Shown: positions 1 to 8,040 of the stretch, one piece after another
Layout: each line of letters starts with the position of its first letter
How positions within the stretch are numbered: position 1 is the stretch's first letter
Source of the DNA: Akkermansiaceae bacterium
GTDB taxonomy: Bacteria > Verrucomicrobiota > Verrucomicrobiia > Verrucomicrobiales > Akkermansiaceae
Length of the DNA stretch: 36,058 bases
Direction of reading: 5' to 3'
NCBI GenBank assembly: GCA_903827375.1
Contig: CAIKHZ010000251.1
Coordinates: 1-36,058 of the forward strand
Notes under the pieces: generated by a model
Told to the model about the DNA's origin: nothing
The model's database searches: none
The model's input: the letters and a program-made list of their open reading frames with translations, nothing else
Translations under genes and position numbers: made by a program

Positions 1-50
1 ATGCAAGCCAAGTTACTCTCCAACTCTATCCGCCCACCCGGCGGTTGCTG

Positions 51-95
51 CTCGCATGGTAACATTTGAGTTTGCTCGACCTCGTGGCGCTATTG
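51..95. repeat. Copy A of a 45-bp dispersed repeat
   Basis: A stretch starting CTCGCATGGTAACATTTGAG recurs in the same orientation at 35354-35398, with the first 20 bases identical and about five mismatches over 45 bp. The two copies lie near the two ends of the window, both in intergenic DNA. On the minus strand both can be read as ..SKLKCYHA.., but no gene surrounds that reading, so I treat it as a non-coding dispersed repeat. Its function is unknown. Confidence 0.75.
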
Positions 96-173
96 ATGTC
101 GAACACTGGTTTTTCTGAAATTGCCGTCAAGCTCAGGAGCCGCACAAGAATCTTTGTAGGAATGTGGCAGCGT

Positions 174-203
174 GTCGATGACCGTCGATGACCGTCGATG
201 ACC
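174..203. repeat. Three perfect tandem copies of a 10-bp unit
   Basis: The unit GTCGATGACC is present three times head to tail (174-183, 184-193, 194-203). It sits in the non-coding stretch between the dispersed repeat and the 44-bp tandem array. No function can be read from it. Confidence 0.9.
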
Positions 204-242
204 CTGAATCGCCAATGAACCCACCGCCTCAACAAGGGGCAT

Positions 243-412
243 CTCATGCACATCGGCGAGCATAGACACGCCGCTACAAGACACCTCTCATGCACATCGG
301 CGAGCATAGACACGCCGCTACAAGACACCTCTCATGCACATCGGCGAGCATAGACACGCCGCGACAAGACACCTCTCATGCACATCGGCGGGCATAGACA
401 CGCCGCTACAAG
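243..412. repeat. Tandem array of four 44-bp units
   Basis: Units begin at 243, 287, 331 and 375, each starting CTCATGCACATCGGCG. Units 1 and 2 are identical, unit 3 differs by one base (CTACAAG to CGACAAG), and unit 4 has one change (GAGCAT to GGGCAT) and loses its last bases after about 412. Each unit contains CGGCG and CGCCG separated by 10 nt, so each could form a short hairpin, as in REP-type repeats. There are no unique spacers, so this is not a CRISPR array. Because 44 is not a multiple of three, the ATG in each unit falls in a different frame. A degenerate inverted copy lies at 1606-1637. Confidence 0.92.
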
Positions 413-500
413 GCGACAGATATGCGCGGTCGGGGCGCAGGCTGAGCTTGCGCTGTGTTTATGCTTGGAAGGTGGGGGCAGGCATGGCAGGGTCCGGGGC

Positions 501-1580
501 ATGCGTCAAAAGGCAGTGTCGTTATTGCAGGAGTTGACGGAGGCCCACTCGGTTTCCGGCCACGAGGATGAAGTGCGGGCCATCTTCGTGGATGAGCTTG
601 AGCAATGCGGGGAGCTATCCGCGGATCGCAATGGATCGGTGTTTTGTGAGATTGGCGATTCCGGGCCTCGGGTGCTGGTGGCCGGCCACATGGATGAGGT
701 CGGTTTCATGGTGCAAAACATCACCGCGGACGGCTTTGTCCAGTTTGTGGCCATCGGCGGTTGGTGGGAACACAACCTGCTGTCGCAACGCGTCGAGATT
801 CTCACCCGCAGCGGTGATAAAATCCTGGGTGTCGTCGCCTCCTGCCCACCGCATTTTTTGCCGGAGGGGCAGCGTCGGCAAGTGATGACCATCGAGCAGA
901 TGTTCATTGATATTGGCGCGGTTTCGGCCCGTGATGCGATGGAGAATTTTGGTGTTGCACTGGGAGATCCGATAGCCCCGCTGTCCGCGTTCACGCCCTT
1001 GGCACGCGAGGACTGGTTCATGGCCAAGGCCTTTGACAACCGGGTCGGCATGGCTGCCACGATTCAGGCCGGGCAGATGCTGGCCAACTCGTATCACCCG
1101 AACCGCTTGATCCTCTGCGGCACGGTGCAGGAGGAAGTCGGGTTGCGCGGCGCCCGCACCGCAGCCAGTTATGCCACGCCTGATGTGGCCATCATCTTGG
1201 AGGGCCCGCCTGCGGATGATACGCCCGGGGGCCCGCGTGCCGATTGCCAGGGGCGCCTCGGTGGCGGTGCACAGATCCGCATGTTTGATCCCACCGCCAT
1301 CGGCAACCCACGCTTGGCGCGGTTGGCCATCGACACCGCCCGCGAGGCTGGCATTGTCCACCAAATCACGGTGCGCCGCAGCGGTGGGACGGATGCAGGC
1401 GCGTTCCATCAAGCTAACGACGGGATTCCCTGCGTCGTGTTAGGAGTGCCCGCACGCTACATTCATTCCCACAACGCAATCATCAACCTCCAGGATTATC
1501 TCCAAGTGCTGGCCTTGACCATCGCCCTGGTACGCGCCCTGGACGAGGCCACCGTGGCAGAACTCACAACCTATCTGTGA
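501..1580 (+). CDS. M42 family metallopeptidase (glutamyl/deblocking aminopeptidase type)
   Basis: The 359-residue product matches the M42 family of cytosolic di-metal aminopeptidases, which usually form large tetrahedral complexes and trim peptides; 340-360 residues is the usual length. Visible metal and catalytic positions are the GHMDEVGF motif (His and Asp), the bridging Asp in AFDNRVG, the Glu pair in QEEVGLRGA, the Asp in EGPPADDTPG, and the late IHSHNA histidine. The GGTDAGA segment is also typical. I chose the ATG at 501 (MRQKAVSLLQ) because family homology starts there. An in-frame ATG at 378 lies inside the fourth 44-bp repeat and would add 41 residues of repeat-derived, non-homologous sequence. 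No Shine-Dalgarno is visible. The gene stands alone and converges on the oxidoreductase gene ending at 1656. Exact substrate preference cannot be read. Confidence 0.9.
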   Translation: MRQKAVSLLQELTEAHSVSGHEDEVRAIFVDELEQCGELSADRNGSVFCEIGDSGPRVLVAGHMDEVGFMVQNITADGFVQFVAIGGWWEHNLLSQRVEILTRSGDKILGVVASCPPHFLPEGQRRQVMTIEQMFIDIGAVSARDAMENFGVALGDPIAPLSAFTPLAREDWFMAKAFDNRVGMAATIQAGQMLANSYHPNRLILCGTVQEEVGLRGARTAASYATPDVAIILEGPPADDTPGGPRADCQGRLGGGAQIRMFDPTAIGNPRLARLAIDTAREAGIVHQITVRRSGGTDAGAFHQANDGIPCVVLGVPARYIHSHNAIINLQDYLQVLALTIALVRALDEATVAELTTYL

Positions 1581-1605
1581 TCAACGGAGCCAATGAGATG
1601 TAGGG

Positions 1606-1637
1606 TAGCGGCGTGTGTATGACCGCCGATGCGAATG
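1606..1637. repeat. Degenerate inverted copy of the 44-bp repeat unit
   Basis: The segment TAGCGGCGTGTGTATGACCG and the bases after it match the reverse complement of the 44-bp unit found at 243-412, with about five differences over 32 bp. The CGGCG...CGCCG hairpin arms are kept. It lies 26 bp after the stop of the M42 peptidase gene, so that gene is bracketed by repeats in opposite orientation. There may also be a transcription-end role between the two convergent genes, but no U-tract is present. Confidence 0.65.
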
Positions 1638-1655
1638 TCTGACTGGCACTTTCAT

Positions 1656-2981
1656 CTAGCCAATTTTCTCAAAGGTGATGGTCTGACGGGTGCGGGCGGA
1701 GGGATCAGCCGAGTGCATCGGTGCCTCACTGGCGAAGGCGCATCGGGCGTCACAATTGAGGGTGGTCTCACCGCGCACTGCGGCAAAAAAGTTTTCGAGG
1801 TGCGGTTGGTGGGGCGGCTTGTTGAAGTTTCCGGGCAATTCCAAATCCGGCGGCGGTGTCTGCGACGGATGCGACCGAATGATTTGGCCGTTGCTGTTGT
1901 ACTTCGGCGGCGGATCCTTTTCCTTGAGGAATCCGCGATCTAACAAATTGTCCCAATTGGGTCCTTCGGTCGGTCTGTAGTTATGTGGGGAGATGTTGGT
2001 ATATATCGGCGACTCGGATATTTGGAGGGTGCAGGTGGTTCCCATGAAGCTCTCAAAGTAGCCACCCGTCCCCGGGCTGGCCGTCACCACCTGCTCGCAG
2101 GCCCGCAGTATGCCTTGCGGAGTGTCGTACTCGAAGACCGCCATGAGGTTGTCAAAATGCTCGCGCTCCTTGAAATAATCATTGCTACCGAAGGCACAGA
2201 CGGATTTGGGTGTGGAGCCGAGAAACCAGTTGAATACATCGATGTGGTGGGAGCCGAGGTCGAGGATGAGGCCGCCGGAGAGGTCGCGAAAGTAGCGCCA
2301 GTTCATGAATTGGCGCATGTCCTTGAAGCCATAGCGGTTGAGGATATCCGGCTTGATGACCACCCTTGGATTCCATAGGGCCTCCTTGGATGAATTCAGC
2401 GAGCGATACCATTGGCCTCTGACGTTGACGATTTGTCCGAAGATGCGCAGGCCGTTGAACAACTGGTCAAGGGTATAGAGGTAGCGCGGGTTGCTGCGGC
2501 GCTGATAGCCGATTTGGCAGAGTTTGCCGGATTTTTCGACGGCCTGCAGCATGGATCGGGCTCCTTCGAGTGTGTTGGACATCACCTTCTCGCAATAGAC
2601 ATGGAGCCCTGCCTCAAGGCATTTGACGGTGTGCTGCGCGTGCCAAAAATCCGGGGTGGCGATGATGGCCGCGTCCAATCCCTTTTCGGTGGCAAGCAAT
2701 TCGTCGATGTCCTCGTAACTTGTCGGCAGGTGCCTTTGCAGCGCGCGAACGTGGCCTCCGGCTCCTTTGCGGTTGTAATCCCAGATATCGCACACCGCTT
2801 GAAAGTGCAGGCCGGGAATATTCCTCATCGCATTAAAGAGCACCTGGCCCTGCTTGCCGTGGCCAATGAGCGCGACGTGGAGCTTGCCGTCGGAGGCGGT
2901 GGCCGCTGGCAGGACCGCGCCGGGCAACAGCGCCAGTCCCGCCCCGGCCATGGCGGTGTTGAGGAATTCGCGGCGATCCAT
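1656..2981 (-). CDS. Gfo/Idh/MocA family oxidoreductase with Tat signal
   Basis: The product is a 441-residue NAD(P)-dependent oxidoreductase of the Gfo/Idh/MocA family, typically acting on sugars, inositols or related polyols. The start at 2981 gives MDRREFLNTAMAGAGLALLP, a twin-arginine signal, so the protein is probably exported folded with its cofactor; tatA is present in this window. The Rossmann segment ALIGHGKQGQVLF follows directly. The EKP-type lysine motif appears as HVYCEKVMSNT, and the helix HHIDVFNWFLG carries the usual catalytic histidine region. Exported versions of this family are numerous in Verrucomicrobia and Planctomycetes and are often tied to carbohydrate breakdown. An in-frame start 26 codons upstream (3059) would bury the Tat signal, so I reject it. 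The substrate is unknown. No operon partner is obvious: the MFS gene upstream has its own weak terminator. Confidence 0.9.
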   Translation of the reverse strand: MDRREFLNTAMAGAGLALLPGAVLPAATASDGKLHVALIGHGKQGQVLFNAMRNIPGLHFQAVCDIWDYNRKGAGGHVRALQRHLPTSYEDIDELLATEKGLDAAIIATPDFWHAQHTVKCLEAGLHVYCEKVMSNTLEGARSMLQAVEKSGKLCQIGYQRRSNPRYLYTLDQLFNGLRIFGQIVNVRGQWYRSLNSSKEALWNPRVVIKPDILNRYGFKDMRQFMNWRYFRDLSGGLILDLGSHHIDVFNWFLGSTPKSVCAFGSNDYFKEREHFDNLMAVFEYDTPQGILRACEQVVTASPGTGGYFESFMGTTCTLQISESPIYTNISPHNYRPTEGPNWDNLLDRGFLKEKDPPPKYNSNGQIIRSHPSQTPPPDLELPGNFNKPPHQPHLENFFAAVRGETTLNCDARCAFASEAPMHSADPSARTRQTITFEKIG

Positions 2982-3100
2982 GGGGTGGTGGGGTGCAAAG
3001 GCCCGGCATGGGCATCGGCAGCCACGGACTAGAATGGCAGCTCCTACTTTGATTGGCAAGCGATGACTCTGGGACTCCCGGCTAACTAGGCAGGTTTTCT

Positions 3101-3121
3101 AAAAACCCGCAAAAGTCGGGC
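3101..3121 (-). terminator. Probable rho-independent terminator of the MFS gene
   Basis: Read on the minus strand, 15 bp after the MFS stop codon, the sequence GCCCGACTTTTGCGGGTTTTT forms a short GC stem (CCCG/CGGG plus a G-U pair) followed by five T. The stem is short, so confidence is moderate. Confidence 0.5.
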
Positions 3122-3135
3122 AAGGAGGTTGCTGA

Positions 3136-4710
3136 TTAGTTAACCGTCCTGCCGTCCTCTTGCACTTGGATGTGTCTGCGGAAGATATAGGCTCCCACCG
3201 GTGTGATGAGGGCCATGCAACCGACGACCATCCACATGATTTCCGAATGCCGCTGACCCGTCTCCGGGCAAAATGTCTCCAACAGCCAGCCCGAGAGCGC
3301 TCCTGCCGCGAGTTTTCCGCCGAAATACGGCAACATCGACAAGGCCATGTACGACGCCTCCTGGCCGCGCGGCGCGATTGCTGCGGAGTATTCATACAAA
3401 CGCGGCGACCACAGCGCCTCGCCAATGGATAGAAATACGATGAAAATGAAGGTCGAGATATAGATGGGATTGACTGGGCCAGCGACCTCGAGCCAGTCGG
3501 TAACGATGACTTTGCCGAGCCAACCATCGGCCAAGGGTTGAAACCAATGCGGAGGCATTGCAATGAAAAACACCGACAAGGCCGAAATCAGGCTGCCAAC
3601 CATGACCATCCGATAGGCTGAGACTTTTTGGGTGAGCACCCCGCAAATGGGCACCAGCACCAGAATCATCACCGAGTTGAGCATGCCGGTGATGTGGGCA
3701 AAGGGTGCGCCGGGCCCCAGTTCTAGAATGCTGTAGGCGGGATAGGTGAACGTCAGTTGGAAAAATATCATTCGCACTCCGACCACCAGGGTCATGAAGA
3801 CAAGAAACCGGTGGAACGCGGGTTGTTGCCACAATCCCAGAAAGATCGAGACCGACTGGGAGGCGGTTGCCTTGCAAGTGGTCCACAGGGTTGCAATCCA
3901 CGACAATCCGCTGTCGGCGTTTTTCGGTCGGGGCGTGATGACCACTCCGTCTTCGGTCATCTCCACACCATCTCGCAGAAAGAGCCAAACCAGCACCAAG
4001 CCCGGCACGGTGAACATCGACCCGATAAAAAACAGCGCGCGGTAGGAACTCAGCTCCATCCCAATGACCGGCATGATCCAATGACCATTTTCCCCAAGCC
4101 CGAATGGCAAGCGGGAAAAATCGATGGACGCGAACGTCCGGCCGAAGCAGGAAAGCACCCAGGTGCCAAGAGCCTTGGAGCCTCGTACGCCGTCAAAGAT
4201 GCCGTCACCGATGGCAAAACCCAGATTCATCAGCGCATAGTATAGGGAAAAGGCAATCGTGCGTTGCGCCGCATTGGAAAACTTCTTAACCCCTGCAATC
4301 ATCACCGGAACCATCAGCGCCATGCCGACGGCTTGTAAATAGAGCCCGAATGGCAGCACGATCCATTGGCATATTGTTAGAACCATCACGCAGCGGGCGA
4401 CGAGGCAGATGAGGAATCCCAGCAGGAACGTGCGGCGGATACCCATCGCATCCGTTAGAGAGCCTACCAGCACAGTGATCAGGGTCATGATGGCGGACCA
4501 AGTGGCGATCCACCAACTCGCATCCATCTGGGAGAACCCGAGGTCGGAATGCAGCCACAAGCGGACTACGTTGGCGGCACCGCATTTGTAGGCGATGTTC
4601 TCCAGAATATACGCGGCGTAAATGATCCACAACTCGCGGGGCGCAAAGCGCAGGCAAGTGATTTTTTGGAGAAACGCGGCAAAACGGCTTGGGGATGAGG
4701 CGTCGGGCAT
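3136..4710 (-). CDS. MFS-type transporter, 12 or more membrane segments
   Basis: The product is a 524-residue very hydrophobic protein with the layout of a major facilitator superfamily carrier. The early loop SLTDAMGIRRTFLLGF fits the MFS loop 2-3 motif (GxxxDRxGRR-like), and a second half of similar structure follows a cytoplasmic linker (RPKNADSGLS). Segments such as SLYYALMNLGFAIGDGIFDG resemble the POT/oligopeptide and related drug branches, but I cannot assign a substrate. The reading frame extends upstream to a TTG at 4767, only 4 nt from the stop of the upstream permease gene. I prefer the ATG at 4710 because the segment before it lacks family features. Neither start has a Shine-Dalgarno. 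Tight spacing with the upstream permease suggests co-transcription. Confidence 0.8.
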   Translation of the reverse strand: MPDASSPSRFAAFLQKITCLRFAPRELWIIYAAYILENIAYKCGAANVVRLWLHSDLGFSQMDASWWIATWSAIMTLITVLVGSLTDAMGIRRTFLLGFLICLVARCVMVLTICQWIVLPFGLYLQAVGMALMVPVMIAGVKKFSNAAQRTIAFSLYYALMNLGFAIGDGIFDGVRGSKALGTWVLSCFGRTFASIDFSRLPFGLGENGHWIMPVIGMELSSYRALFFIGSMFTVPGLVLVWLFLRDGVEMTEDGVVITPRPKNADSGLSWIATLWTTCKATASQSVSIFLGLWQQPAFHRFLVFMTLVVGVRMIFFQLTFTYPAYSILELGPGAPFAHITGMLNSVMILVLVPICGVLTQKVSAYRMVMVGSLISALSVFFIAMPPHWFQPLADGWLGKVIVTDWLEVAGPVNPIYISTFIFIVFLSIGEALWSPRLYEYSAAIAPRGQEASYMALSMLPYFGGKLAAGALSGWLLETFCPETGQRHSEIMWMVVGCMALITPVGAYIFRRHIQVQEDGRTVN

Positions 4711-4771
4711 GAGCAGGTCTAGCGGAGGATTCGGGGGAAAGTGGCCCGACGCAAGGCCGAAACGCAAAATT

Positions 4772-6010
4772 TCAATGGCTGTAGTGATTGATCAACCAGC
4801 CGATGAGCAACACCTGAGGGGTGGAAATGAGCGGCAAGGCCAAGCTGGCTTTCCACGACAGGGTGGTGGCCCGGAGGCTCAGCAACGCGGTGTAATCGGT
4901 GGCCGCGCCTGCCATCAGAAACACGAAAGCATTGCCTGGGGCGTGTGCCCGGGTCAGCAAATCTGCTGCGATGGGCGAGGATCCTTCCGAGCAGACTTCT
5001 AGCAAGGTGGTGGCCACCAGCGTCAGGAACATCCCAGCGAGGGTCGGCCCAAAGGCGTGCTGAAAGAACGATTCCGGCACAAAGGCCCGCAGCAACCCCG
5101 TGAGGACAAAGCCGAATAAAATCCAGCGAAGCACCATCCGCGAACCGCCCAGGCCTTCCATGGCCAAGTGCGAATAATTTTCCACGCTGGGTTTCAACGA
5201 GCGTAAGACGTCGCGCAGGGCGGGGCCCTTGCGATATCCGGCGGGCAGCATCACGGCGTTGGGGTTGGTGGGGAGTTGGCCGGCTGCCACCAACCGTTCG
5301 GTGATCCAGCCGGTGATGATCGCAACGACCATCGACAGCACGATGAACAAGCCCATCCACCCCCAACCAATGAGTGAAGCCAAAATCAGCGTGAGTGAGA
5401 GCGAATTCCACGGGCTGGCTATCAGAAAGGCCACCGTCTGGCCCAGCGATGCACCGCGCTTGTAAAGACTCATGCCCACCATCAGAATCCCGTGGTTGCA
5501 CAGGTCCAGCGCCACCCCGGCGGCCACCGCACGCAGCAGGCCGTTGAAGCTGCCACTGCGGCCGAGCAGCGCGGCGACCAGTTCGCTGGGCACCCGTCCG
5601 ATGACTGCCACCGCCACAATCCCAAGACCCAGGCTCCACCACGTCCGAACCAGCATCTCGTAGCAGGTGTGCCCAAAAACGTGCAGCCACTCCGGCGAAC
5701 CCGTCGCAAAATGCCCGGCCAAACCCAACAGGAAAAACACGCCCGACCCCCACAGCAGCCAATCGGGCCGGCGCCCGGCCGCCCCGCCGCAGCACGCGCC
5801 GCCCGCTGCCGGTGTTTGTGGTCCGCAGCAACACGCGCCAGCCGTCACCGGTGGCGTTGGCTGGCAGCACGAGCTCGGCTCCGGCGGTTGCAGCGTCCGC
5901 GGCGCGCTGGCTGGTGTCGGCGGGGTCAGGTGTAGCATGGAGCGGCGCAATGCACGGCGCTCGGCGTCATCGCCCGGTGGAGGGGGTGGCGGAGAACAGC
6001 AGGAAGACAT
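4772..6010 (-). CDS. Metal/metalloid efflux permease (PF03773-type) with cysteine-rich N-terminus
   Basis: The product is 412 residues. Residues from about 83 onward form a polytopic membrane domain of the ArsP/YraQ-like permease type (also called SO_0444-type Cu/Zn efflux). Recognisable pieces are a DLCNHGILMVG segment, ASPWNSLSLTLILA, the conserved EVCSEGSSPIAADL and a late NAFVFLMAGAATDYTA. The first 80 residues are unusual: proline-rich with cysteine clusters at 4-5, 48-49, 60-62 and 73-74, suited to binding soft metal ions in the cytoplasm. The family exports copper, zinc or organoarsenicals; which applies here is not decided by sequence. It probably shares a transcript with the MFS gene downstream. 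No metal-responsive regulator gene is adjacent. Confidence 0.85.
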   Translation of the reverse strand: MSSCCSPPPPPPGDDAERRALRRSMLHLTPPTPASAPRTLQPPEPSSCCQPTPPVTAGACCCGPQTPAAGGACCGGAAGRRPDWLLWGSGVFFLLGLAGHFATGSPEWLHVFGHTCYEMLVRTWWSLGLGIVAVAVIGRVPSELVAALLGRSGSFNGLLRAVAAGVALDLCNHGILMVGMSLYKRGASLGQTVAFLIASPWNSLSLTLILASLIGWGWMGLFIVLSMVVAIITGWITERLVAAGQLPTNPNAVMLPAGYRKGPALRDVLRSLKPSVENYSHLAMEGLGGSRMVLRWILFGFVLTGLLRAFVPESFFQHAFGPTLAGMFLTLVATTLLEVCSEGSSPIAADLLTRAHAPGNAFVFLMAGAATDYTALLSLRATTLSWKASLALPLISTPQVLLIGWLINHYSH

Positions 6011-6206
6011 GGGGATAGGGTGAGCGACGTTCTTGGAAAAAGGGCGCGGTGGGCTCCGCCAAACAGACTCTCATTGGACGATGTTAGGAGAGGATGCAAG
6101 AGTGGCGGCCTGTAGAACGACACTTGCCAGGTGCCGTCTGAAGGAAGGAGCTGGTGGCGGGCCGGTTGCAGACGAGGGGTTCCGGAGCGCCGCCGCCGGC
6201 ACGGCA

Positions 6207-6242
6207 ATAAAAAGCCGGGAAACCCTGAGGGGCGTCCCGGCG
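6207..6242 (-). terminator. Rho-independent terminator of the pseudopilin gene
   Basis: On the minus strand, 22 bp after the stop, a perfect 7-bp stem GCCGGGA/TCCCGGC with a 14-nt loop is followed by TTTTTATT. This is a textbook intrinsic terminator. Confidence 0.9.
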
Positions 6243-6264
6243 AAAAGTCGCTCAATGGCGAACC

Positions 6265-6969
6265 TTATTTCTTCTTGGGAACCTTGATGACCGGCGTGAT
6301 GTCAGCACCCCAGATGGTGCCTTCGCCGTTTTCCAACAAGGTCTTGGTGCCATTGACGACGACCTTCTTGTTGTCCTGACGAATCGTCAAGGCTTTGACG
6401 CTGGAATCCACGCCTACAAACACGGCCTTTTGGTCGAGGGGGCCGGAATCGAATTCACCCTTGGCACTGCCGTTGAACAACGGCGTCACTGCAATGATCC
6501 GGTTCGGGTCATCGTTGGCAATCGCCTTGGTGCCATTCATCATGTAGCCGAATCCCACTTCACCCGCCTTGAGGCACTCGGCAGGGGGGGTCATCAAATT
6601 GTCCGGCTTTTTGGTCGAGCTGGAGGACTTGGCAAAGAACGGGTCTTCGGATTTGAGGATACCTGAAGCAATGATCTGGCGGAAGTAGTCGTTGGCGGTA
6701 TCGCCGGTCAAACTGAGCGGAGAACCGGTTTTGGTGGTCACTTCCTTGGCGGTATCTGCGTCTGGATAGCTGCCGTAATCGTTGTTGAATTCGTTCAACA
6801 CCAGGATCATGCTCTGGCCATTGCGGACGGCGGCGATTTGGTCGCCCTTTTTGACCATGGAAAGGAGCTTGGGATAAGCCACACCGGCCAGAGTGACGAT
6901 GATGACGATGACGACGAGGAGTTCCACCAGGGTGAAGCCTCCGGGTTGCTGTTTTGTATTTGATTTCAT
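6265..6969 (-). CDS. Type II/IV pseudopilin-like protein with prepilin leader
   Basis: The product is 234 residues. The N-terminus MKSNTKQQPGG|FTLVELLVV is a type III (prepilin) signal: a short basic leader, the Gly-Phe cleavage point, the Glu at position +5 and a hydrophobic helix up to about residue 32. A prepilin peptidase would cleave and methylate it, and the protein would enter a type II secretion or type IV pilus-like fibre in the envelope. The remainder resembles the type II secretion G-like proteins common in Verrucomicrobia (AAVRNGQSMILVLNEFNNDYG, then a variable globular part ending in a basic PKKK tail). No other secretion or pilus gene is nearby, so it is an orphan. It is lower in GC than its neighbours and ends at a strong terminator, so it is probably monocistronic. 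Confidence 0.9.
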   Translation of the reverse strand: MKSNTKQQPGGFTLVELLVVIVIIVTLAGVAYPKLLSMVKKGDQIAAVRNGQSMILVLNEFNNDYGSYPDADTAKEVTTKTGSPLSLTGDTANDYFRQIIASGILKSEDPFFAKSSSSTKKPDNLMTPPAECLKAGEVGFGYMMNGTKAIANDDPNRIIAVTPLFNGSAKGEFDSGPLDQKAVFVGVDSSVKALTIRQDNKKVVVNGTKTLLENGEGTIWGADITPVIKVPKKK

Positions 6970-7182
6970 GATTTGTTGTTCTGTTATGTTGTTTGATGGG
7001 GCAATTACCCCGGGTTTCTATGCCGCCGCAGGGCGAAAAAAAACATCTTTCCTGACGACGGCTGCCACAAAGCTAGTGTCGCGCTTGCCGCTGGCAAGAC
7101 CGAAATTTTGGAGGGTGGCAAAAATCCTTTGGTGGGCGGCCCTTAGCGTTGCAAATTCGGCTGAGCAAGCCATAGTTGGCGC

Positions 7183-8028
7183 ATGAAAATTCGCAAGGCC
7201 ATCATCACCGCCGCCGGCAAGAACCAGCGAGCATTGCCGCTGCAAATGCTGGTGGACCGGGACGGGGTGCCCAAGTCCGCGCTGACCATCCTCGCGGAGG
7301 AAATCACCGGTGCAGGGATTGAGGAAATTGCCGTGATCATCAGTCCGGGCACGGAAAAATCCTACATGGCAAGTGCCGGGCCGTATGCCCGGGAGATGCA
7401 ATTTATCGTGCAGCCCAAGCCACTTGGCTACGGTCACGCGATTCACTGTGCGGCTGAATTCACGGGTAACGAGGGGTTTTTGCTGATGATGGGTGATCAC
7501 CTCCACATCAGCCAGACCGGCAAGTCCTGCGCCCAACAACTCATCGAGACCGCCCGCAGTGGGAATTGCGCGGTGTCTGCCGTGCAAGCCACCCATGAGC
7601 GCATGCTGCCTTATTACGGATGCGTCGGCGGCCACCGGGTGCCAGGACATGAGCGCTTATACGAGGTGGAAGCCGTGATCGAAAAGCCTACCCCCACCGA
7701 GGCCGAGCAAAAACTCGTCGTCCCCGGACTGCGGGCGGGTCGTTACCTGTGCTTTTTCGGGTTGCATGTGCTGACCCCGGCGATCATGAAAATCCTTGGC
7801 CGTCACCTTGCGGCTCCGCCGGTGGCTGGCAACACCGGTTTGTCGAGTGCCTTGGCGGAGTTGCTCCTCAGCGAACGTTACCTCGCCCATGAACTCGAGG
7901 GCTCGCGGCATGACATCGGCCAGCGCTACGGCTTGCTCAACGCCCAGCTTGCCCTTGCTCTCATCGGCAAGGACCGCGATGAGGTGCTCACCCAGTTGAT
8001 CGAACTGCTTGCCCAATCCAAAGCCTGA
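7183..8028 (+). CDS. GalU-like sugar nucleotidyltransferase
   Basis: The product is 281 residues, close to GalU length, with the fold order of the nucleotidyltransferase (NTP_transferase) family: ITAAGKNQRALPLQ at the N-terminus, QPKPLGYGHAIHCA, the metal-binding Asp in LLMMGDHLHI, EAVIEKPTP and FGLHVLTPAIM. The enzyme would couple a sugar 1-phosphate to a nucleotide, most likely UTP. The nucleotide loop is degenerate: the usual AGxGTR reads AAGKNQR, keeping the Arg but losing the second Gly and the Thr, while the PK is kept as DGVPKSAL. Activity or nucleotide choice may therefore differ from GalU. The stop is 12 nt before the start of the kinase/pyrophosphorylase fusion gene, so the two are almost certainly co-transcribed and probably serve the same sugar-nucleotide pathway. 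Confidence 0.8.
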   Translation: MKIRKAIITAAGKNQRALPLQMLVDRDGVPKSALTILAEEITGAGIEEIAVIISPGTEKSYMASAGPYAREMQFIVQPKPLGYGHAIHCAAEFTGNEGFLLMMGDHLHISQTGKSCAQQLIETARSGNCAVSAVQATHERMLPYYGCVGGHRVPGHERLYEVEAVIEKPTPTEAEQKLVVPGLRAGRYLCFFGLHVLTPAIMKILGRHLAAPPVAGNTGLSSALAELLLSERYLAHELEGSRHDIGQRYGLLNAQLALALIGKDRDEVLTQLIELLAQSKA

Positions 8029-8040
8029 GCTCGCCCGCCC

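Noticed and set aside
243-412. Repeat array considered as a CRISPR array
   Set aside because: The 44-bp units abut without unique spacers, and no cas gene is near.
2412-3032. 206-codon plus-strand ORF opposite the Gfo/Idh gene
   Set aside because: It is an antisense shadow of a well-supported gene and has no recognisable domain.
4719-5870. 383-codon minus-strand ORF inside the metal-permease gene
   Set aside because: It is an out-of-frame shadow of the 4772-6010 gene, with arginine- and histidine-rich low-quality sequence and no family features.
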